64,000 nucleotides of DNA, taken from assembly GCF_031432215.1 (NCBI RefSeq), contig NZ_JAVKGN010000001.1, positions 558,001 through 622,000 on the forward strand, given 5' to 3'. Made by a program: the position numbers and the translations under genes. Below, piece after piece: positions 15,981-30,185 of this stretch. Each line of letters begins with the position of its first letter. Positions within the stretch are counted from its first letter, which is position 1. The notes under the pieces were generated by a model. It saw only the letters and a program-made list of their open reading frames with translations, made no database searches and was not told the DNA's origin. This DNA is from Halodesulfurarchaeum sp. HSR-GB (lineage in GTDB: Archaea > Halobacteriota > Halobacteria > Halobacteriales > Halobacteriaceae).

Positions 15981-17084
15981 TCACCCGCTCGCGATCTGTT
16001 CGGCCCACGCCGAGACCCAGTCGTCGATCGATCCGGCGAGTTCGTCGTAGGTGTGGGTCACCGTCTCCGGCGGGCGGTGAGCGTACTCCGTGAAGCTCTC
16101 GGGCGGGTCGGCGGTCGTGGTGGCCGGGAAGGCGACGTTTCGGACCGCGATCTCGGACTGCGTTCGTGGTTCGAGCATGAACTCGAGGAAGGCCGTGGCC
16201 AATTCGGGCTTCGCGGCGTCGGCAAAGCGAGCCATTCCCTCGGGGACGGCATACCCCTGGTCGTTCAGGAAGGCGATCTGGTGGCGCTGCATGTCCCTGT
16301 CGTTGCGGTGGGCATAGACCTGATCGGTCGAGTAGGAGACCACGACGGGCCGCTCCGCATTCGAGTAGGCGGTATAGGACCCATTCCAGTCTCCCAGGAT
16401 CCGCGCCCCGTTGTCCACCAGGGCCTGCCAGTAATCGAGGTAGTTCGCTTCGCCCCGGTTCGCGATCGTCCAGAGGAGGAAGGCCCGCCCCGGGTCACTC
16501 GTCTGGGCGTTCTGCAGGAGCAGCGTGTCTTCGAACTCCGGATCGATCAGATCCTCGAAGGTCCGGGGCTCGTCAATCTCGCCCGCGTCGTAGACCAGAC
16601 TGATGTATCCCGTGTCGAAGGGGACGGCGCGGCCGGCCGGATCGAATCGTAGCTCCTCGATGACGCTGTCGTCGTTCGAGAGCGTGTCGGCCGACACCGG
16701 TTCGAAGAGTTCGGTCTCGCCTAGCTCGTCGTCCGCGCGGACCAGGTCGTCGGCGTTGAGCCCGACGTACACGTCCGCTTCGACGCCGTCACCGTACTGG
16801 GCCTGCTGGATGAAGTGGTTGAGCCCCGAGTTCGGCGTCTGCCACTCGATCGTGGCGTCGGGATACGCCGATTCGAAGGCCTCCTTGATCCATGCCCCCG
16901 GGCTCACACTCGGGGCGTCGACGAACGGTTCGTAGGTCGCGACGCGGAGCGTGCCGGCGAGTTCGTCGGTCCCGCCGCTCGTGCCCGTGGTGGTTCCCCG
17001 GCCATCGGCATCGGGACCGGCACAACCAGCCAGGCCGGCGATGCCCGCTGCACCCACGCGTTTGACGAACGTCCGCCGTTTCAT
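15981..17084 (-). CDS. thiB: Thiamine-type ABC substrate-binding lipoprotein
   Basis: 367 residues. The N-terminus MKRRTFVKRVGAAGIAGLAGC is a twin-arginine-like signal with a lipobox ending in the cysteine at about residue 21, so it is expected to be exported folded and anchored by lipid. A Thr/Gly-rich linker follows, then the binding domain starting LRVATYEPFVDAPSVSPG. DVYVGLNADDLVRAD, VPFDTGYISLVYD and VVVSYSTDQVYAHRND match the ThiB (TbpA) family, which binds thiamine and its phosphates. A perfect inverted repeat sits directly before the ATG. The ligand is inferred from the family. Confidence 0.82.
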   Translation of the reverse strand: MKRRTFVKRVGAAGIAGLAGCAGPDADGRGTTTGTSGGTDELAGTLRVATYEPFVDAPSVSPGAWIKEAFESAYPDATIEWQTPNSGLNHFIQQAQYGDGVEADVYVGLNADDLVRADDELGETELFEPVSADTLSNDDSVIEELRFDPAGRAVPFDTGYISLVYDAGEIDEPRTFEDLIDPEFEDTLLLQNAQTSDPGRAFLLWTIANRGEANYLDYWQALVDNGARILGDWNGSYTAYSNAERPVVVSYSTDQVYAHRNDRDMQRHQIAFLNDQGYAVPEGMARFADAAKPELATAFLEFMLEPRTQSEIAVRNVAFPATTTADPPESFTEYAHRPPETVTHTYDELAGSIDDWVSAWAEQIASG

Positions 17085-17085
17085 T

Positions 17086-17105
17086 ACCTGGTTGTTTTAC
17101 CAGGT
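17086..17105. promoter_or_regulatory. Perfect inverted repeat before the thiamine importer operon
   Basis: ACCTGGT, six bases TGTTTT, ACCAGGT, starting one base upstream of the thiB ATG. Its place over the transcript start or 5' leader fits an operator. The binding protein is not identified. Confidence 0.5.
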
Positions 17106-17135
17106 GGTACAAAAGGGACACGGTGCGGTTGCCCC

Positions 17136-18107
17136 TCAAAACACCATCTCGGCCTGGAAGACGTAGACGAGACCGGTGAGGACGCCGATACTGAGCACGG
17201 TCGTGACGAAGATCACGGTACTCAGGTACTCGGCCGGGTCGATCTCGTCGGGGCCGACATCGGGGCTGTACTCGATGAGTAGCGCAAGGGGCACCGTGGC
17301 GGCCGGCGTCGCGCTCTCGATGACGAACGTGCGGGCGACGGTGAGGTTTTCGAAGCCGAGCACCAGGGCGATTGCGAACGCCACGAGCGGCGCCACGCCG
17401 AGTTTGAGAACGGTCGGCGTGACCGTCTTCGAGAGTGCCTGGATGTCCGTCTCCGCGAGTTTCATCCCCACGATGAGGAGCATGAGCGGGATGGACGCGT
17501 CGCCGACCATCTGAATCGTCTCCATGATCGCCCCCGCGGTCGCGCCGCCATCGGTCGGCAGCACGCCGACCGCCCTGAACAGGACGGCGAGGATCACGGC
17601 ATAAATGAGTGGCAGTCGAAAGATCTCGCGGACGGACTCGCGAGGGTCCCGGTCGGTCCCGCGGGAGGCGATGTAGACCCCGAGGGTGTAGACGACGACG
17701 TTCTGGACGGTGAGATAGAGAACCGCCGTCGTGCGACCGATCTTTCCGAACGCGAACTCGGAGAGGGGAATGCCGATGAACCCGGAGTTCGGGAACGCGC
17801 TCGCCAGGATCAACGCCCCCAGCAGGGCCTCGGAGGTCCCGAGGAACCGACCGACAGCACCGGCGATCACCACCATGATGGCCGCGTAGCCGACGACCCC
17901 CGCGGTCAGTTTCAGGACCTCGCCCCCGCCAAGCGGGGTGGTGGCGATGCTGTGAAACGCCAGGGCCGGAATCATGATGTAGAGGCCGACGGTGTTCACC
18001 GGGTCGATGTCGACGTCATAGACACGCGCGAAGAGATAGCCCACGACGGCGACGGCGATAATCGGCATCACCGCTGTCGTGAACGCGCCACTCAAACTCG
18101 TCGGCAT
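17136..18107 (-). CDS. AEC family transporter (auxin efflux carrier type)
   Basis: 323 residues with ten predicted membrane helices in two five-helix halves. Typical segments are VVGYLFARVYDVD, ILASAFPNSGFIGIPLSEFAFG (helix 4 with the conserved Asn/Gly) and IESATPAATVPLALLIEYSPD near the end (helix 9 with the conserved Pro). Members export or exchange small organic anions; plant PIN-like and bacterial malonate/malate carriers belong here. The substrate is unknown. A TATAAAG on the minus strand at 18239-18245 lies ~130 nt upstream, so a structured leader is possible. Confidence 0.85.
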   Translation of the reverse strand: MPTSLSGAFTTAVMPIIAVAVVGYLFARVYDVDIDPVNTVGLYIMIPALAFHSIATTPLGGGEVLKLTAGVVGYAAIMVVIAGAVGRFLGTSEALLGALILASAFPNSGFIGIPLSEFAFGKIGRTTAVLYLTVQNVVVYTLGVYIASRGTDRDPRESVREIFRLPLIYAVILAVLFRAVGVLPTDGGATAGAIMETIQMVGDASIPLMLLIVGMKLAETDIQALSKTVTPTVLKLGVAPLVAFAIALVLGFENLTVARTFVIESATPAATVPLALLIEYSPDVGPDEIDPAEYLSTVIFVTTVLSIGVLTGLVYVFQAEMVF

Positions 18108-18484
18108 GCGATCATCGACAGTGAGGGACCTCCCACATCAATAGTTGACGAACCGGCTCCGGGGATCGATCGAGTGCACCGACGGACGGATCGGTCCATA
18201 GAACGGTCGCCACTGAAAGCCGCCGCCACGCTGCGTAGCTTTATACACGAAGACCGGTCCATGGCGTCTCATGTGACCGCTCGCTCGGCCACGGGCCGAA
18301 AATAGCGGGGCGTCTCCGTCCCTTCGGGTGCCCAAAAACGGACCCCGGCCGCCGGAATTCCGGCGGCGTGACACACCGTGGTCGTGACTCGCTGGTGTCA
18401 CCTGTTCGCCACCAGTCTCGTTTGGCCGCGCCGGGCACTTCCGCATGGGCTGGACGTAAGTTCCTCGACGGCTAGATTCGAACA
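18108..18484. other. 377-bp gap with TATA box and four abutting hairpins
   Basis: Between the AEC gene and uvrB. A TATA-like TTTATA at 18240-18245 (readable on either strand) is followed on the plus strand by four stem-loops in tandem: 18286-18298 (CGGCC/GGCCG), 18307-18346 (GGGG..TCCGT/ACGGACCCC), 18348-18367 (perfect 20-bp palindrome, half GCCGCCGGAA) and 18368-18401 (GTGACAC/GTGTCAC). No credible ORF occupies the interval. It may be a structured RNA or a uvrB leader. Confidence 0.55.
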
Positions 18485-20548
<2,064 letters not shown>

Positions 20549-20572
20549 CTGTGTGACGGGAGACCATCCCGT

Positions 20573-20896
20573 ATGATCGTCGTCCAGAACCGCTTCGAGA
20601 TCGCCCCGGGCTACGAGGATGAGTTCGTCGAACGCTTCAGCGAGCGTCGCGGCGAGGTCGAGTCCCAGCCGGGCTTTCGGCACTTCCAACTACTCAGTCC
20701 CGCCACCGAGGACACCGGGACCTTCGTCTCGATGAGCTACTGGGATTCGCTCTCGGACTACCAGGCCTGGACCGAGAGCGAGGCGTTCGAGCGAGCCCAC
20801 GACCGGGACGCCCCACGGGAGATGTTCGAGAGCCACCCCACCCTGGAGATCCACGAGGTCGAACTCGAAGCGGGCCAGTTCACAACCGACGCCTGA
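20573..20896 (+). CDS. ABM-domain protein (antibiotic biosynthesis monooxygenase fold)
   Basis: 107 residues forming one dimeric alpha-beta barrel domain: [21 protein letters not shown], a [10 protein letters not shown] strand, [14 protein letters not shown] and a C-terminal strand. It resembles IsdG/ABM small oxygenases and heme-binding relatives. An asparagine near residue 6 and a tryptophan near 49 are in places used by IsdG-type heme degraders, but the evidence is weak. The gene follows uvrB by 24 bp and overlaps the end of convergent uvrC by 17 bp. Confidence 0.75.
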   Translation: MIVVQNRFEIAPGYEDEFVERFSERRGEVESQPGFRHFQLLSPATEDTGTFVSMSYWDSLSDYQAWTESEAFERAHDRDAPREMFESHPTLEIHEVELEAGQFTTDA

Positions 20897-22613
20897 GCTG
20901 GGCCGCCGTCTCGGCCCCGATGCCGGGCACCGCCAGCAACTCGGCTTCGGAGGCCGCCCGGATGCCCTCGACGCTGCCGAAGCGCCTGAAGAGCCGCTTG
21001 CGCCGGGCCGGCCCGATCCCCTCGACGGACTCCAGGACCGTCGAAACGTCGTCCCGCAGCGTCTGGTGGTACTGCACGGCAAAACGATGGGCCTCGTCGC
21101 GAACGCGCTGGAGGAGGTGCAGATGGGTCGCGTCGTGATCCCAGTCGAACTGTCGATCGGGCGTGTGAACGATCTCCTCGGCCTTCGCGAGTGAGACGAC
21201 CGGGACCGACCAGCCAGCAGCCTCGATCGCCGCCTGGGCCGCGTCGAGTTGGCCCCGCCCTCCGTCGATGACCAACAGGTCCGGATCGGGTCGCTCGTCC
21301 CGTCCCGCAAGCGCGCGCTCGGCCCGCCAGGTGAGCAACGCTTCCATGTTCGCGTAGTCGTCGTTGCGCTCGGGGAGTTTCTTCCGTCGGTAGTCCGTTT
21401 TCGCCGGCTGGCCGTCGACGAAGACGACGTCGCTGCCAACGACCTCGCGACCGTCCGCGTGACTCACGTCGAAGCCCTCGATCCGCCGCGGCGGGTCGAT
21501 CCCCAGCGTGTCCCCCAGGGCTCGCGCCGCACCGTCCCGGTCCGGGCCCTGATGGGCGTTTTTCATCGCGAGGTCGATCAGCCGCGACTCCCGGCCCGCC
21601 CCGGGGACCCGAAGCTCGACCCCCTCGGCTTCCAGCCAGGCCCGTAGGTCGTCGCTTTCGGGCGGTTCGGGCAGCAACAGCGTGTCGGGGAGCTCCCGTT
21701 CGGCGTAGAACTGGGCCACGAAGGCAGCCAGGATGGCCGGTACGCCATCGCCCCGCGCCGGGGTCTGCACGCGGTGTCGGTCCCGATCGACTAGCTTGCC
21801 GCCCTCGCTGTGGAGTCGGGCCACCGTCGCGCCGTCCCCTTCGACGGCGACACCGAGCACGTCGACGATCCTGGAGCCACCAGTGTCGATGACGGCGTCC
21901 CCGCCAGTTCCGTGGAAGGCCTGGACGACGTCGAGCCGATCCCGAAGGTGGGCCGCCCGCTCGAAGGCCTGTTCGTCGGCCGCCGTTTCCATCTCTTCCC
22001 GGAGTGGCTCGGCCAGCGCCCCGGTTTCACCGTCGAAAAACCGCGTCGCTAGCTCGACGCGGTCCGCGTAGGCCGCCGCGTCGATCTCCCCGGTGCAGGG
22101 GGCCGCACACAGGCCCATGTCGTGATCGAGACAGGGCCGGTCGCGGTTCTGAAACTTGTGGTCCGAACAGCCCCGAAGCCTCGCGACTTCGCGGATGGCC
22201 TTCCGCACCGTTTCGAGTTGTCCCTTGTCGGTATAGGGCCCGTAGGCGGTCGCGCCGGGGTCCGGATCGCGAGTGATCTCGATCCGCGGGAAGGGGTGAT
22301 CGGTCAACTGGACGAGCGGATAGGACTTGTCGTCTTTCAGCCGGACGTTGTACCGGGGCTGGTGGCGCTTGATGAGGTTCGCTTCGAGCAACAGCGCCTG
22401 GGTCTCGGTGTCGGTTACCGCCACGTCGATGGACGCCGCGCGGCGAACCATCTCCCGGACCCGCTCGCTGCGGGGATCGGCGTAGGATCGAACCCGGTCC
22501 CGCAGGTCCACGGCCTTCCCCACGTAGAGCACCCGGTCGCCGTCGAGGAACTGGTAGACGCCGGGTTCGCGGGACAGCGTCGCCGCCCGCTCGCGAACCG
22601 CCCCGGTCTGCAT
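20880..22613 (-). CDS. uvrC: Excinuclease ABC subunit C
   Basis: 577 residues. It makes both incisions in nucleotide excision repair. The N-terminal GIY-YIG nuclease reads [17 protein letters not shown] (about 19-35). A cysteine cluster ([25 protein letters not shown]) follows, which in UvrC can hold an Fe-S cluster. The UVR domain is at about 210-235 and the RNase H-like domain includes [17 protein letters not shown] and [12 protein letters not shown]. Two helix-hairpin-helix motifs end the protein. It is convergent with uvrB and upstream of the ABM gene. Confidence 0.96.
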   Translation of the reverse strand: MQTGAVRERAATLSREPGVYQFLDGDRVLYVGKAVDLRDRVRSYADPRSERVREMVRRAASIDVAVTDTETQALLLEANLIKRHQPRYNVRLKDDKSYPLVQLTDHPFPRIEITRDPDPGATAYGPYTDKGQLETVRKAIREVARLRGCSDHKFQNRDRPCLDHDMGLCAAPCTGEIDAAAYADRVELATRFFDGETGALAEPLREEMETAADEQAFERAAHLRDRLDVVQAFHGTGGDAVIDTGGSRIVDVLGVAVEGDGATVARLHSEGGKLVDRDRHRVQTPARGDGVPAILAAFVAQFYAERELPDTLLLPEPPESDDLRAWLEAEGVELRVPGAGRESRLIDLAMKNAHQGPDRDGAARALGDTLGIDPPRRIEGFDVSHADGREVVGSDVVFVDGQPAKTDYRRKKLPERNDDYANMEALLTWRAERALAGRDERPDPDLLVIDGGRGQLDAAQAAIEAAGWSVPVVSLAKAEEIVHTPDRQFDWDHDATHLHLLQRVRDEAHRFAVQYHQTLRDDVSTVLESVEGIGPARRKRLFRRFGSVEGIRAASEAELLAVPGIGAETAAQLRRRL

Positions 22614-22621
22614 AGCCGGTC

Positions 22622-23229
22622 CTATCGGTTCGACGGATTTGAATCGACCGCTCCCGGGGGTCCGAGGGCCCGATCGAGGGCTTCGACCGCCCCATCTGGA
22701 ACCCCGGCCCCAGGTAGCTCGAACGCCTCCTCGCCGGCGACTTCGATTCGGATCGTCTCGGCCCGGGTGTGCCAGTACCAGCCCAGAAGCGCGAGACCGA
22801 CGACGAGTGCCCCCACCCCACCGACGAGCAGGAGATCATCGAGGAGCGCAAAGGCGGTGGTGAAAATTGAAAACAGGCCGCCGATCCAGTCGACGCCGAC
22901 CTGGCCGGCGCTTTCCCCCACCGAGACCGGGCCCAGCACCCCCTCGAAATCGAGCAGCCAGCCGGCGACGGCGAGGACGAACCCGACGAGAAGCCACTTT
23001 GCGCTCGTGAGTAGAAAACGCGTGGCCCCGCCCGCCGACTTCGAGATGCTCCTGACGTTCGGGCGCTCGAAGGGTTGGAAATTCGAGCCCTCGTCGTCCG
23101 GGGTGAACACCAGCACGCGGTGGCTGGTCACGGAAATGGCACCCTCCCGGGTCGTGACGTGTTCTTCGATTTCCTCGCCGGCGTAGCAAAGCGCCTCGGG
23201 AGTGGCTTGCCAGCCCTGTTCGCCGGCCA

Positions 23230-23230
<1 letters not shown>
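22622..23230 (-). CDS. Haloarchaeal PH-like membrane protein
   Basis: 202 residues. The N-terminal ~60 residues resemble a bacterial-type PH domain (bPH): [30 protein letters not shown]. Two or three membrane helices follow ([34 protein letters not shown]), then a cytoplasmic tail with [13 protein letters not shown]. Its ATG overlaps the ligA stop (TGATG), so it is translated with the ligase. I see no enzymatic motif. The co-transcription with ligA may be incidental. Confidence 0.65.
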
Positions 23231-26354
<3,124 letters not shown>

Positions 26355-26448
26355 AATGTGTCGTACTAACCCGGGTCATGTGAACGTTTCCGGGCCAAAA
26401 CAGAGTGTCTCCAATAGCAACACTTACAAACGTCGGATTACGTAGGAG

Positions 26449-26455
26449 TAATATA
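26449..26455 (+). promoter_or_regulatory. TATA box of metX
   Basis: TAATATA, 27-33 nt upstream of the metX ATG at 26482, the spacing expected for a leaderless haloarchaeal transcript. This also favours the ATG over the GTG at 26473. Confidence 0.65.
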
Positions 26456-26481
26456 CCCGATTTGGAATATGCGTGCTAGAC

Positions 26482-27654
26482 ATGACAGATGAACACCCCA
26501 CCGCCGACGGCGGCCCGATCGTCGAGCCGACAAACCAGGTCTCCGTCGGGGCATTCGAGTTCGAGCGAGGCGGTCAGGTCGACCTCGACGTGGCCTACGA
26601 GACCTTCGGGGACCCGGCGGACCCGCCGGTGCTCGTCGCCCACGCGCTGACCGGCAGCCAGTATGTCACCGGGACCGGCCCCGAGGGAATCGACGGCCAG
26701 GCCGCTGGCTGGTGGAGCGACGTGGTCGGCCCCGGGCGGCCGGTGGACACCGAGAACTTCTTCGTCATCGTCGCGAACGTGCCCGGGTCCTGCTATGGCA
26801 CGACCGGGCCCGCCTCGATCGGGCCGGACGGCGAGCCCTACGGCCCGGATTTCCCGCCAGTCACCATCACCGACTGGGTGCGCGCCCAGGCACGCCTCCT
26901 CGACGAACTCGGCGTGGAGACGTTGTATGCCGTCGTCGGCGGGAGCGTCGGCGGGATGAACGCCATCGAGTGGGCCCGGACCTACCCCGAGCGGGTCGAG
27001 CGCATTGCGGCCATCGCGACGGCCCCGCGGGTCGACACCCAGAACCTGGCGCTGGATTCCATCGCCCGGCGGGCGATCACCCAGGACCCGGACTTCCAGG
27101 GCGGCGAGTACTACGGTAGCCCCGGCCCCACCGACGGCCTGGGGTTGGCCCGCCGCATCGGGCACGTCCAGTACCTCTCGAAGGACTCGATGGAGAACCG
27201 CTTCGGCCGTCGGGCGGCCGACCGGGTGATCGCGGGCGTCGCCGACCCGACCGCCGAGGCCTTCCCCTACCGGGACGTCGCCTCCTACCTCGATTACAAC
27301 GCGAGCACGTTCGTCGACCGCTTCGACGCGAACAGCTATCTCTACCTGCTGCGGGCGATGGACGAGTACGACCTGGCGGCCGGCCAGGGATCCGCTGCAG
27401 ATGCCGTCGCCGACTTCGACGGGTCGATCCTGGTCCTGAGCTACACCGGGGACTGGCAGTTCACGGTCGAACAGGGGCGGGAAATCGCCGCCGCCTTCGA
27501 GGCGGCGGGGGCCGAGGTCACCTTCGAGAAAATCGTCGACGACTACGGCCACGACGCGTTCCTCGCCCGGCCCGAGACTGTCACGGGGCCACTCGACTCG
27601 TTTCTTGACGGGCAGACGGTGAGCGATCCGAGCGAACTGCGGGTCTCTCCCTGA
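26482..27654 (+). CDS. metX: Homoserine O-acetyltransferase
   Basis: About 390 residues, alpha/beta hydrolase fold. It acetylates (or succinylates) homoserine for methionine synthesis. The oxyanion region is [11 protein letters not shown], the nucleophile elbow is [14 protein letters not shown] (about residue 157 Ser), and the acid and base are in LSYTGDWQF and DYGHDAFL near the end. Its length and the [12 protein letters not shown] loop match MetX. No O-acetylhomoserine sulfhydrylase gene adjoins, though the two are often neighbours in haloarchaea. Convergent with thrC, which competes for phosphorylated homoserine. Confidence 0.93.
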   Translation: MTDEHPTADGGPIVEPTNQVSVGAFEFERGGQVDLDVAYETFGDPADPPVLVAHALTGSQYVTGTGPEGIDGQAAGWWSDVVGPGRPVDTENFFVIVANVPGSCYGTTGPASIGPDGEPYGPDFPPVTITDWVRAQARLLDELGVETLYAVVGGSVGGMNAIEWARTYPERVERIAAIATAPRVDTQNLALDSIARRAITQDPDFQGGEYYGSPGPTDGLGLARRIGHVQYLSKDSMENRFGRRAADRVIAGVADPTAEAFPYRDVASYLDYNASTFVDRFDANSYLYLLRAMDEYDLAAGQGSAADAVADFDGSILVLSYTGDWQFTVEQGREIAAAFEAAGAEVTFEKIVDDYGHDAFLARPETVTGPLDSFLDGQTVSDPSELRVSP

Positions 27655-28908
27655 TCAGTTCCCGGCGGCGTCCAGCACGGCTTCGACGTCGTTCGGGACC
27701 GTCGTTGGGTCGTTTCCGGCGTCGGCTGCGGCGTCCGGGTCCTTGAGGAGGTGGCCGGTCGTCAGACAGACGACCTGCTCGTCGGCCGTGATCTCCCCCG
27801 CTTCCCGGAGTTTCCGCAGACCGGCCACCGAGGCCGCGCTGGCGGGTTCGACGCCGATCCCGTCCTGGGCCAACTCGCGCTGGGCCGCCGTGATCTCCTC
27901 GTCCTCGACTGCGACCGCGGTGCCGCCGGTCTGCCGGATGGCGGGGATGGCCTTCGGCGCGTTGACCGGTTCGCCGATCCGGATGGCCGTCGCGCGGGTC
28001 TCGACGTCCTCCCAGCGGGTAACCGAATCCCAGTCGTTCTCGATGGCCTCGACCATCGGAGCCGCGCCGGCGGCCTGCACGCCGGTGAGAACCGGCACTT
28101 CGTCTTCCTCGATCGCACCGGCCGCGACGAGTTCCCGGAAGGCCTTGTGGAGCGCAGCGGTGTTCCCGGCGTTCCCCACTGGGAGCACGATCCGGTCGGG
28201 GAGCGAGCCAGTCTGGTCCCGGAACTGCTCGATGATCTCCAGGCCGATCGTCTTCTGGCCCTCCAGCCGGAAGGGATTCAGCGAGTTGAGCAGGTACACC
28301 TCCCCCCGGTCGGCCAGCTCCGAGACGATGTCCAGACAGTCATCGAAGTTGCCCTCGACTTCGAGCATCGTCGCGCCGTGCAGGCTCGCCTGGGCGAGTT
28401 TGCCGGCCGCGACTTTGCCCTCGGGGAGCAAGACCAGGGTTTCCTTGTTCGCTCTGGCCCCGTAGGCCGAGAGCGCAGCGCTGGTGTTCCCGGTGCTGGC
28501 ACACGCCAGTCGCCCGACACCGATTCGCTCGGCGACTTTGACCCCCACCGTCATCCCACGGTCTTTGAAACTCCCGGTAGGGTTCATGCCTTCGTGTTTG
28601 ATCCGGAGGTCGGCCACGTCCACCGCGGCCTCGATTGAGGGGGCCTCGTAGAGCGGCGTGTTGCCCTCCTCGATTGTCACACCGTCGTCCACGGGCAGCG
28701 CGGGGGCGTATCGCCAGACGCCCTCGCCGGTAAAGGAATCGAAGTCGTGGTACTCGTCGTACCGGACTTCCAAAAGCGAGCCACAGGCGTCACACTCGTA
28801 GGTCGGTTCCTCGAAGGGCGCGTAGGTCTCCCCACACTCGATACACGCGAGCCAGACGCCGTCCTCGGCGACCTCGGGGACGGGGCCCGAAAGTGAAAGG
28901 TCTGTCAT
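27655..28908 (-). CDS. thrC: Threonine synthase
   Basis: 417 residues, PLP-dependent enzyme converting O-phosphohomoserine to threonine. An N-terminal zinc-ribbon-like segment (CIECGETYAPFEEPTYECDACG) is followed by EEGNTPLYEAPSI and the PLP lysine in GMNPTGSFKDRGM (about 105-117). ACASTGNTSAALSAYGAR is the phosphate-binding loop. The glycine-rich LPVGNAGNTAA lies further on. Length is normal. It starts 45 bp from the end of argX on the same strand, with no obvious promoter in between, so read-through from lysW-argX is possible. Confidence 0.95.
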   Translation of the reverse strand: MTDLSLSGPVPEVAEDGVWLACIECGETYAPFEEPTYECDACGSLLEVRYDEYHDFDSFTGEGVWRYAPALPVDDGVTIEEGNTPLYEAPSIEAAVDVADLRIKHEGMNPTGSFKDRGMTVGVKVAERIGVGRLACASTGNTSAALSAYGARANKETLVLLPEGKVAAGKLAQASLHGATMLEVEGNFDDCLDIVSELADRGEVYLLNSLNPFRLEGQKTIGLEIIEQFRDQTGSLPDRIVLPVGNAGNTAALHKAFRELVAAGAIEEDEVPVLTGVQAAGAAPMVEAIENDWDSVTRWEDVETRATAIRIGEPVNAPKAIPAIRQTGGTAVAVEDEEITAAQRELAQDGIGVEPASAASVAGLRKLREAGEITADEQVVCLTTGHLLKDPDAAADAGNDPTTVPNDVEAVLDAAGN

Positions 28909-28953
28909 CGGGCCAACCCAGACGGCCCCGATACAAATAGCACCCGAACTCCC

Positions 28954-29829
28954 CTAGACGGTGGCCGCGACGTCGTTCTCGCTTTTCGCGGCCTTCTCCT
29001 CCAGCCAGTCGACGACCTCGGCGACGATGTCCGTCTCGACCGCGTCGGCCAGGGCCTTGTACTCGACGGTGTGGTTGATCTCGTGGATCGTGTAGCCGTC
29101 CTCGGTCTCCATGAGGTCGACGCCGAGGAGGCCGCCGCCGACCGCGTCGCTGGCCCGCCGGACCAGGTCCTCGATCTCGGGGGTGATCTCCAGGACCTCG
29201 GTCTCGGCCCCGCGATGGGCGTTCGTGATCCAGTGATCGGCCGACCGGACCATCCCGGCGACCGGCTTGCCGTCCAGGGCGAGCACGCGGAGGTCACGGC
29301 CCGGCTTGTCGACGAACTCCTGGATGTAGAAGATCTTGTGCTCGTAGTGGCCCAGGGTCTCCTTGTGTTCGAGGATCGCCTCGGCGGCGTGTTCGTCCTC
29401 GATGCGGGCCATCAGCCGGCCCCAGGACCCCACGACGGGCTTGAGCACGACCGGGTAGCCAAAGTCCTCGATGGCCTCCAGGGCGGCCTCCCGCGTGAAC
29501 GCGACCCGGGTGTCCGGGGTCGGAATCCCGGCCTCCTCCAGGGCGAGACTGGTCTTGACCTTGTCCGAACAGGTGCTGGCCACGTCCGGCGGGTTCACGA
29601 TCGGGACGCCGTAGGACTCGAAAAACTCCGTGACGTACATCGACCGGCTGGTGGCGACACACCGGTCGACGACGATGTCGAGTTCCGCGGCGTCGACACT
29701 CGACCCGGAGAGGCCGAACTGCTGGTCCCGGACGTCGATCTTGACCACGTCGTGGCCGCGCTCGCGGAGCTCCTCCAGCAGGAGCTTCTCGTCCGTGCGG
29801 ATCCGCGAGTAGAGGAGGCCGACTTTCAC
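28954..29829 (-). CDS. argX: LysW-dependent ATP-grasp ligase (ArgX/LysX type)
   Basis: About 291 residues from a GTG three bases after the lysW stop. ATP-grasp enzyme that couples glutamate (or alpha-aminoadipate) to the C-terminal glutamate of LysW, protecting the amino group during arginine (or lysine) synthesis. N-terminus KVGLLYSRIRTDEKLL is typical; ATP-grasp motifs include PVVLKPVVGSWGRL, IFYIQEFVDKPGRDLR and GVDLMETEDGYTIHEINHTVEY. Because lysW is directly upstream and argGH are the next genes, arginine is the likely product, but the sequence does not prove substrate choice. Confidence 0.88.
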   Translation of the reverse strand: MKVGLLYSRIRTDEKLLLEELRERGHDVVKIDVRDQQFGLSGSSVDAAELDIVVDRCVATSRSMYVTEFFESYGVPIVNPPDVASTCSDKVKTSLALEEAGIPTPDTRVAFTREAALEAIEDFGYPVVLKPVVGSWGRLMARIEDEHAAEAILEHKETLGHYEHKIFYIQEFVDKPGRDLRVLALDGKPVAGMVRSADHWITNAHRGAETEVLEITPEIEDLVRRASDAVGGGLLGVDLMETEDGYTIHEINHTVEYKALADAVETDIVAEVVDWLEEKAAKSENDVAATV

Positions 29830-29831
29830 GT

Positions 29832-29996
29832 TTACTCCCCCCAGTCCTCGTCGAGCTCCGGGGCCCGTTCGAGAACCGGCGGGTTCTCCTCGACTACTTC
29901 GAGTTCGGTCCCGCAGGTCGAACAATCGACGATCTCTCCGACTTCGATCGAGTCGTGCAGGGTCACCTCGGCCCCGCATTCCGGGCAGACTGTCAT
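29832..29996 (-). CDS. lysW: Amino-group carrier protein LysW
   Basis: 54 residues, ending in EDWGE, the conserved C-terminus whose last glutamate is joined to the biosynthetic substrate. A zinc ribbon is formed by CPECG (residues 4-8) and CSTCG (about 26-30). The remainder is strongly acidic, giving a carrier surface recognised by the downstream enzymes. A CTTAAGG box lies 27-33 nt upstream of the ATG, so lysW-argX appears to have its own promoter separate from argGH. Very short but unambiguous. Confidence 0.93.
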   Translation of the reverse strand: MTVCPECGAEVTLHDSIEVGEIVDCSTCGTELEVVEENPPVLERAPELDEDWGE

Positions 29997-30022
29997 TGCA
30001 ATCTCCCGTAGGACACTGATTA

Positions 30023-30029
30023 CCTTAAG
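30023..30029 (-). promoter_or_regulatory. TATA-like box of lysW-argX
   Basis: Minus-strand CTTAAGG, 27-33 nt before the lysW ATG; spacing fits a leaderless transcript. A second AT-rich stretch (30045-30060) lies further upstream in the 189-bp gap after argH and may be an alternative promoter or part of the argH terminator. Confidence 0.55.
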
Positions 30030-30185
30030 CGTTCCGAACTTATCAACAATAATATACTATCTGCAGCCGCCGCTACGCACGCAAACGCCACCGTCGAACC
30101 GGAACTGCGATCCGGAGTATCGTATATTTGAAATGATGGGTGGGTGAACGGGTGGGTCACACCCGTCGACCAGGTGCTCGCACGT

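Noticed and set aside
18261-18305. 14-codon ORF after the TATA box upstream of uvrB
   Set aside because: Too short and compositionally ordinary; the hairpins that follow are a better explanation of the interval.
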